Below, one piece after another: positions 57,229 through 64,000 of a stretch of 64,000 nucleotides of DNA (positions within the stretch are counted from its first letter, which is position 1; each line of letters starts with the position of its first letter). Position numbers and translations under genes: made by a program. Source of the stretch: Hygrophila difformis (lineage: Eukaryota > Streptophyta > Magnoliopsida > Lamiales > Acanthaceae). Under the pieces are notes generated by a model. That model had not been told where the DNA came from. It saw only the letters and a program-made list of their open reading frames with translations, and made no database searches. The stretch is taken from assembly GCA_030278955.1 (NCBI GenBank), contig JAOANR010000012.1, forward strand, positions 22,437,977 through 22,501,976, in the 5' to 3' direction.

Positions 57229-60200
57229 TCATTCTTTTGGATCCTGTGGTTGAGATGAAGGCCCAGCATCGTCTTTTGGTGGAGGTGGCGGTTTCGGGAG
57301 CTGTTGGATGAGTGCCTGCATCACCATCTCCATCATTTTGCGTTGACGTTCTTCGCTCTCCATCACCATTTTGCGTTGACGCTCTTCACTCTCCATCCTC
57401 TCTCTATGTTGCCTTTCTTCTCTTTCCAACAGGAGTCGTCTGAATTCGTTCTCTCTTCTTCTCTCTTCAACTTTCTCTTCTTCTTTTCTCTTATCTCTCT
57501 CTTCTCTAATTCTTCTGTCATATTCCCTTCCAAGAATGATAACATCTGCCAACTGCTTGACGCTTTTAGTCATAGTCTTGCTCATTGTACTCACAATTTC
57601 AATCACAAGTGAGTTGGCAGGATGTTGTGAGATATTTTGGCTTGGAGGGGGCATTTGAGGAGGTTGAGCTTGAGGTGGAATTGGAATCTCCATCTGTTCT
57701 GCCTGAGGCTCGTCTTGCACTGTAGTCGAAGGTCCCGCATCAGTAGGGGCTTTTTTTGTTCCCTTCTTTGCCCTAGACGGCCTAAATCTCTTACTTGTGG
57801 AGGGTGCTTGATCACCGGATTTGAACGAGGACTGGACATCAGAATCGCCGGGTAGTTGGGGCAGAGAATATACAATCCTGCCACGCAGAGGGATGTTTGG
57901 AACTCGGATGGGGGAGTTCACCCTTACTGGTTTGTCGGTTGCAAAAGCACTTAGATTGATGCCCTGATTTATGCAGATTCTTCGGATCAGATTTGGATAG
58001 CAAAAGACTTGCTTTTCTTCTATCTGGGTCGTCAGAACTTCAAACACATGCCTTCCTACGTTTAATTTCACTCTGTGCCACAGCTTCGCGAGGTCCATGA
58101 GAATGCTTCCAGATGTAGTGTGGGGATGCGAACTTGGCCGAATCTTGGACATGTAGAACTCGTAGGTTGGCATGAAGTGCAATTGCAGCCAATCCACATC
58201 GAATGTGTGGTCCGGAACGGGCACCCTTGTCATGCTATTCGCTAAGGCCGAATACAATGCAACTTTCTTTGTTTTTCCCCTTTTCATCAAAATTTCTCCA
58301 GCGGGGAACTCGTTTCGGAAATCCGCGGTCTCAAAGAATGTATTCAACCATTCGGGTGAGATGTCGATAACATGACCCCGCATCCATGTCGTCTTCTTGC
58401 TAGCTTCAATGTTGCAAAAGAATTGTCGAGTTAGCTCTACGAGACCATCTTCTTCGTTGTGCAACATGAAGTTCCCCCATTCTTGATTTTGGTAGACTGT
58501 TTCGATTGTGGGGTGGAGCAAAATATCTGGCTGAATCCTTTATCTGGCACGATCATTTTGGACATTCTCGCGTATCGTTCAGCCCCTTCTATCCGCCCAT
58601 TGAACTTTATTTCTAAGTCTACATTGTTTAAGGCCTTCTTATCAAATTGTTTTGAAATCCCCATCCGGTTTCTGACAGTGTTCTCAGACCAGAATTCAAT
58701 TGGTCTAACAGAACCAATTGATTCTAGGTCTTCGCTGGTATGCCAATCTGTGGGATCATCCTCCTCATCTGCGGGCTCATTAGCCGATTATGCTTCCTGC
58801 TCCCTTTGACTCGGTTCCGCCTCAACCTATTTTATTACATTATTCAATGGATTGTATTTGGTTATTACAGGAACGGGAAAAGTAAGTACAGGAAAGTATA
58901 GGTCATCAACATTAGTTGATACCTCCTCATCCTCCCTTGCAGCTCGTCCAATGGGACGTTGAAAGATTGGTGCCATTTCCTCCAAAAATTCTCGCTCTTC
59001 TTCTTGGGTTTCTTTTTCTTCTGTCTCCCTTATATTCTGCCTTCTTTCATCCACAGCTTTCTGCTGCTCAGCTTTCTCCTTCACTAATTCTGATAGTGTG
59101 GTTGGATCTGCTTTTGCTGGAATATTAGTCACTTGATCCCTAGCCTGCTCTGCTTCTCTCAATATTTGTCTAATGGTCTCTTTAGGAGTTGAGACCATTA
59201 GATGTTCGTCTGGTTGCTCTTCAAGCATATAAGTCAGCTTGGCAGGGTCAATAGAGTCCACAAATCTTTTTTCTCCTCTTCCAGCTTGATGTGCTTGGCC
59301 TTCGGGGTTTATGATAGCTTCAATTCTGCAGTCCCGACGAGAGGATCGATGATTCGGGACACTTCTGTTTGGTATCGGATTTCTTCAGGCTCCTTTCCCT
59401 CATTAATTCTGGTTTCAATCTGCTCATTCAGCCTTTTCCTTATGTCTTCCCAGATTGTTTCTTGAGTATGAGCAATGGGACCAGTCCATGCAATGGGCTC
59501 CTTTTTTATTTTCAGTCCCTGTCCTTGTACTTCCCCTGTGATCATCAACTCTTCATCACCATCTTTCTTCTCCTTCTCCACATTCTCAGATTTTCTGCTC
59601 TCCAATTCAGCCTGCAATTTCTTTGTGGCTTCCTCATCTTTTGTCCTTTGAACATTTTTCAACATCTCAGCCTCTTTCATTGCTTGCACTTCTCTCTCAA
59701 TTCTTTCTTTCATTTTAGCCTCAGTAGCAGATTTCTCTTCAATGGATTGTTCTTGCGCAACCAACTTCGCATCCTCCTCCTCTTGCAACTTCCTGGCCAG
59801 TTCAGCATCAAAAGCAATCTGATATTTTCGCTTCGGAGTAGGCGCCGGCATCTTGCCTTTTTCTTTATCAGCAGGGTTGGCAGGTTCAGCTAATTTTTTA
59901 ACTTGTGGCTCGGATCTTTAATGACAACCTTTGGCTCCGGTGCCCGTCCACCTTTCTCTTTTTCTGCTAGCTTCACCAGCCTTCTTTTAGTTTGCACTTG
60001 AGGTTCGGGCTGGTTTCCGGTTCAGTGGCAACAGATTTTTGCACTTCAGCTTGCGCTGGTTGTAAGGGAGGTTCGGCAGCAGCAGGATTGGGAGTTGGAA
60101 CTGACTCTTTCTGAACTGAGGGTTCTTCCGGGGGGGGGGGGGGGGGTGGTGGTGTGGAAATATACTCATCAATGATGGCATCTGGATCCTCTCCGGTTTC

Positions 60201-61530
60201 CTTTCCAACATCGGGTTCATCTTCATAACCCAGGTGTTTTTCTGCATGCTTGAGGAAATCTTCAATAAAGCTTCGGAGAGTGATTCGCACCAGCTGTGCT
60301 TCCCAGTCCTCTTTGATTTTCTTGCAGAATTTGCTTCGGATATTATGGTTGTAGTGCAAACTCTTCTGCATGACTTTCTTATCGTTACAATATCGTAGCG
60401 CCTCCTTGTCCATTTCCATCATTAGCTCCAAATAGGACGTCCGATACTTCTCTATCATTGCCCCCACCAAATCCTTTTGAATTCCCTCCAGATATGACAT
60501 ATCCTAGGCGAAGTCATAGTTGAGATAAGTTCCAGCCTCAGCTTTTGACATTAGTTGGAACGGTCTCTCATTTTTCTTGATGGGCTTCCAACTCCCCTTG
60601 TGGATGTCCACGATTAGCTATTCCCTCAATACAACGATGTGTTCAGGAAATTCTGAGTTCTTTGCTGGTCCAAACTGCCCGTACTTCCTGTGTGTGAAAA
60701 GGGATTCAAATTCTTCGTCCGCCGGCAGTTCTACCCCTTCGTCCAGAAATGATTTAGTAATGTTTGGGTTCCCTTTTCCCCAAACAAAGGTCTGATCCTC
60801 CCACTGCTGCCTTGCATCCGTAATCATTTTCCTCATGGTGTTCAGCAGTGAGGTGTTGTTTGACTGCTCAAAGTTCTCAGCGCTCTTGAGATGCTTGTGT
60901 AAATTATGGCTCAGTTCGCGGTGCCTGACGTGGGCTTGTTCTGTGATCCATCTTTGTTCCACCGGCCCCTTCTTCTCAAATAGATAGGGATTCCATTTAA
61001 AAGGAAATGCCTCATGCATCATAATCACTCCACGATTCAGAATTCTGCTTATGTCTATCTGCTTGTCCATAAAGGCCATCCGCACTTGAGGATCAATTGG
61101 CTGGTTTGGGATTATAATGTCAAAATTTGCCAAGGCTTTATCCTTTGTTCCTCTTTCCACATGCCTACTCCAGATGGCCATGTGTTCTTTAAACTTGAGC
61201 TGAATCCTTTCGTGATGGACCGCTGGAGTTGTCTTAGCGTCCTCGGGGGCGTGATCCATCATCCTTTTCCAAAACATTTTTGTAAAATGGAAGAAGTCAC
61301 GTTCGATTGAAGTGGCTACCTCCGTTCTATTTTCTGGAGGGATATTCACATTCCAACCCAGTGGGAAGTCTAATACAGCTTCAGTTGTTGGATCCAGAGG
61401 GACTTCATATACTTTCATGATCGCTTCCCTCATCTGTTTAATCTCAATTCTGTCTGTAGAAGCTTCCTTTGCTGCTGCCTCTAATGTGCAATCGCGCAGC
61501 CCAATGCCCGATTCAATCACCTTTTCGTTC
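57229..61530 (-). pseudogene. Large transposon-associated protein of unknown function, exon 2
   Basis: Exon 2 begins after TTTCTCAG at 61530 and spans about 1,434 codons in one original frame, now broken by stops (60618, about 60510, 58827, about 58786) and frameshifts (near 60010, 59900, 59270 and 58530). Order: an unknown globular region (about 60618-61530; FPLGWNVNIPPENRTEVATS, FVWGKGNPNITKSFLDEGVE); a second unknown region (60150-60500; EGIQKDLVGAMIEKYRTSYL); a polyproline run; Lys/Glu-rich coiled coil (59300-59850); then a domain (about 57800-58670) with LTRQFFCNIEA, MRGHVIDISPEWLNTFF, AKLWHRVKLNVGRHVFEVL and FCYPNLIRRICINQGI. That last domain resembles the uncharacterised plant-transposon-protein domain of env-like ORFs. 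An Arg/Glu coiled coil and proline-rich tail close it. The function of the first half is unknown to me. Confidence 0.6.
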
Positions 61531-63004
61531 CTGAGAAAGATAGAGAATATTAAATATACTTCAAGTTTTTATAATTTTCATAAAGTTGTTCAAGTTATAA
61601 ATCAACATCCTCACATTTTGGGCTTTGCTCGAAATGTGATTTATTTGATTATTCTTGAATTTTATTACAAGGCATAAGTAACAAATTTAAATAACACTAA
61701 TTTATTAAAAGCTTAGGTCATTGAACCTAAAAATATTTTTGATGGGACTATTGAGTCCAAAAAGGGAAAATAAAATGTTCATTGGACTAAAAATCTTTTT
61801 AATGGGCCATTGGACCCAAAAGTTTGGTTTTTCTCAATTTTATTAAACAAGCTCGAGGCACTTGTTGAAAATGGAATGAAATGAAATGAATGGAATGGAT
61901 GCTCGAAATTGGAATGTGCAGTGGAGACGTGGCGAAGTGGATTTGCTATTTTTGGATTGCTTGGATTGTATTGGACAGTTAAAACATTCCCAAAAAAATT
62001 TGCAAACACTATTTTTTAATTTTCAAGGTTGACTTGTTTTATTTAATGAAAAGTGGGATGTGTGTGGTCCCATTTTGGGTTTTTAAAAAGTGATAGCAGT
62101 CATAAGTGACAAAAATACTGCTATCTTACTCACACTTTTATTCCATTGGAAACAAAAATGCTCAATTCAAACATTATTCCCACAAACTATTTTGTCTTTT
62201 GTGAAAAAAGGATTTTCTGAAAAGGTGTTTGGTGTGCACTGATACTGCCACATACATGCCAACACCCCCATTTTCAGTCTGCCACAAATACTAACACAGG
62301 ACATCAGAATGGAAATCAGCATTAAATGGACATTGGCATGCAAAACAACATGAACACAGAGACCAATTCAGCGGCCATACCAATACCAAGCCATGCTTTT
62401 ACCTTAACTTAAACAATGAATCTAATACCAAGCCATGCTTTTACCTTAACTTAAACAAAGAATCAAAGAGTCACTCATGCTTCAAGATGCAGCAAATCAG
62501 GACTACACTAGAATGCTCCTAACTCAACAGTTAACTAATAGCATTAATCCATTCAAGAGATAACCAAATGCTCATCAGTTTCCCTAAATTAAACAGAGAC
62601 TGCAAACCAGGAACAAAAATAAGACAGGGAGCCTCCCCTCCTAGAACCCTAGAAAGCTTTGAAAACTCTACAATGGCGATTTTTTATCCTAGCAGTCACC
62701 ATTCTCTTTAGCAGCCCTAGATACTGAAGATCAAATGCCCATTCAGAAACCAACTCCCCTATACCTCCAAATTACAAAACAACACCCCCCCATCCTTAAT
62801 CATGCTTCGGCCAACAACGAACATTTACAGGAATAAGAACAAATACCAAGCCCATAGTGCCAACCACCTAAAATCGAACTCAGAAACATAGAAAAGAACA
62901 ACACAGAGGTTTATTTACACATTACATGAGAAAATCACGAAAATCCCTAAAATCGCGAAAACAGGGTGCTGCGAGAGTGCGAGAATCGACGAGAGGAAGC
63001 TTAC
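61531..63004 (-). other. Intron 1 of the transposon-associated gene
   Basis: Donor GTAAGC at 63004, acceptor TTTCTCAG at 61531; 1,474 bp and AT-rich at the 3' side. Joining the exons completes a Trp codon and keeps the frame open. No other gene inside. Confidence 0.6.
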
Positions 63005-63036
63005 CATGGCTCGGCCTTAGAAGATGAGGACGCCAT
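63005..63036 (-). CDS. Exon 1 of the transposon-associated gene
   Basis: ATG at 63036 encodes MASSSSKAEP and two bases of the next codon, ending CCATG before GTAAGC. It lies about 170 bases downstream of a TATA box. The split codon is completed correctly by the acceptor at 61531, which supports the gene model. Confidence 0.55.
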
Positions 63037-63199
63037 TGGTGATTCTGAGAAATTTGAATAGAGTTTCGCCTGGAAATAGTGATCGAAGAAGTGCGAAGGA
63101 CACGTGGTGTGCTTCGGGAAGAAGGGTTTCGAGAGTTCGAGAGAGTTTGAAAAAATGGTTAAGTGTTGGAAGCGTAAGGAGAAAGAAGGAGAAGGGGGG

Positions 63200-63208
63200 A
63201 TTTAAATA
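63200..63208 (-). promoter_or_regulatory. TATA box of the transposon-associated gene
   Basis: Minus strand TATTTAAAT, about 165 bases before the ATG at 63036 and directly downstream of the word array at 63215-63740. A pyrimidine-rich leader follows. Confidence 0.5.
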
Positions 63209-63214
63209 CTACTG

Positions 63215-63740
63215 GGCCCAGTCGTGAAACCCTAGCCCATGTCGCGAAACTGGGTTTCACGACTGGGGCCTAGCGACATTAGAGGGGTCGCGGAATTGAA
63301 AGCCAGTCGCGAGACCATGTCTCGCGACTTGGGGGGGGAGGGGGTATCACGATAGGATTGCGGAGGAAGTGGGGCCAAGTGAAAATGATAGTCGTGAGAC
63401 TGAGAGCCAGTCGCGAGACTAGGTCTCGCGACTGGGGGGTTTGTCGCTAGACTCGACCCCAGTCGTGAGACATAGTCTCGCGACTAGGGGTAGTTTCACG
63501 ACTGGGTGAAAAGAGGTTTAAGGACCCAGTCGCTAGACTTGGTCCCAGTCGTGAGACGGGTACTCCCCAGCATGCAGAGGTGAAGAGAGAGGGATAAAGA
63601 TAATGTGAGACATGGTCTCACGACTAGACCTTTGCTTAGCGACTCGGGCTCTGGACTGAGAGTTGGGCACCTCAGTCGCTAGACTGCCACACAGTCGTGA
63701 GACATGGTCTCGCGACTGGTGCCTAGTTCCGCGACTGGGT
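63215..63740. repeat. Array of CCAGTCGCGAGACC / GTCTCGCGACTGG words upstream of the TATA box
   Basis: About twenty words of the GTCGCGAGAC, GTCGTGAGAC and TCTAGCGAC types in both orientations, often as inverted pairs such as CAGTCGCGAGACCATG facing TCTCGCGACT. The vocabulary is the same as at 53700-54600 and 55250-55440. Confidence 0.85.
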
Positions 63741-64000
63741 TTTTGAATTTTCAAATTTTCATGGACTGGGCCTGAGTGTGATATTGGGCCTGAGTCCATT
63801 TTATTTAATTTGGATCTGAATAAATTCAGTCCAAATAAATTCAAAATACTGGGCTGGAAATTAAATAATCCACTTGCATAAAAATAGGTTGGATGAATTC
63901 CATTTGTTTGCAAAAATTAATCGGGATTTTAAATTGCTTTAATTTCCGGAATTATTTTCTTAAATTTATGGAATTAATTCAACCGGGAACCTGGTTTTCC
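63741..64000. other. Sequence upstream of the array, no gene
   Basis: Contains repeated TCCAAATAAATTCA/GAATAAATTCAG phrases; probably LTR or UTR sequence of the same element, cut by the window edge. Confidence 0.35.

Noticed and set aside
60130..60148. G-run as a regulatory G-quadruplex
   Set aside because: It is a polyproline codon run inside the decayed ORF; a single uninterrupted run gives no specific support for a quadruplex function.

Overview
The window is nuclear DNA of a flowering plant, most likely a eudicot. It is almost entirely nested transposable elements: LTR retrotransposons with tRNA-iMet-type primer-binding sites, Mutator-like and Helitron-type DNA transposons, foldback elements, small MITEs and a tRNA-derived SINE. 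I found no intact host gene, no tRNA or rRNA gene and nothing prokaryotic. The only host-like coding sequence is a set of small spliced exons (positions 13541-14002, minus, and 23110-23302, plus). They look captured by a Helitron.

Layout. 1-6005: a nearly intact Ty1/Copia element on the minus strand, broken by one in-frame stop. 6006-7557: remnant of another element with an iMet primer-binding site, then anonymous sequence. 7558-13150: AT-rich DNA with a Helitron-like 3' end, two related MULE-like elements (7955-9757, with a 9-bp target duplication, and about 12017-13147) and a MITE. 13151-24205: halves of a Helitron and of a Ty3/Gypsy element ('Gypsy-A') in an order that makes sense only if about 8.66 kb (15546-24205) was inverted. 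The segment also holds two long foldback elements with 10-bp duplications, a solo LTR (18782-20630) and a second LTR element's LTR, PBS and gag. 24206-30457: Gypsy-A RT, protease, gag, leader and LTR on the minus strand, with the pol tail of a further tandem copy. 30365-39221: Gypsy gag fragments, a duplicated 280-bp sequence, a 2.7-kb solo LTR (32404-35119) and an Athila-like derivative with gag joined to an env-like ORF and no pol.

39222-51240: SINE, MITE, and the 3' part of a Sirevirus-like Copia element (LTR, polypurine tract, env-like ORF). The env-like ORF is split by a complete 7.3-kb LTR-gag-LTR element (43736-51069) with GCAAT target duplications. 51241-64000: arrays of GTCGCGAGAC/GTCTAGCGAC words, and a decayed but intron-containing gene of about 1,445 codons (57229-63036, minus). 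This gene has a TATA box, an unknown N-terminal region and a C-terminal plant-transposon-protein domain.

The most notable signals are: (1) the inversion that restores Gypsy-A, the Helitron and the exon order together; (2) nine tandem RNA polymerase III B-box-like words in each LTR of the gag-only element; (3) arrays of GTCG-containing words just upstream of the TATA boxes of unrelated retroelement promoters, in one place forming nested hairpins; (4) the intron-containing transposon ORF of unknown function. All identifications come from reading the sequence by eye; no database search was run.
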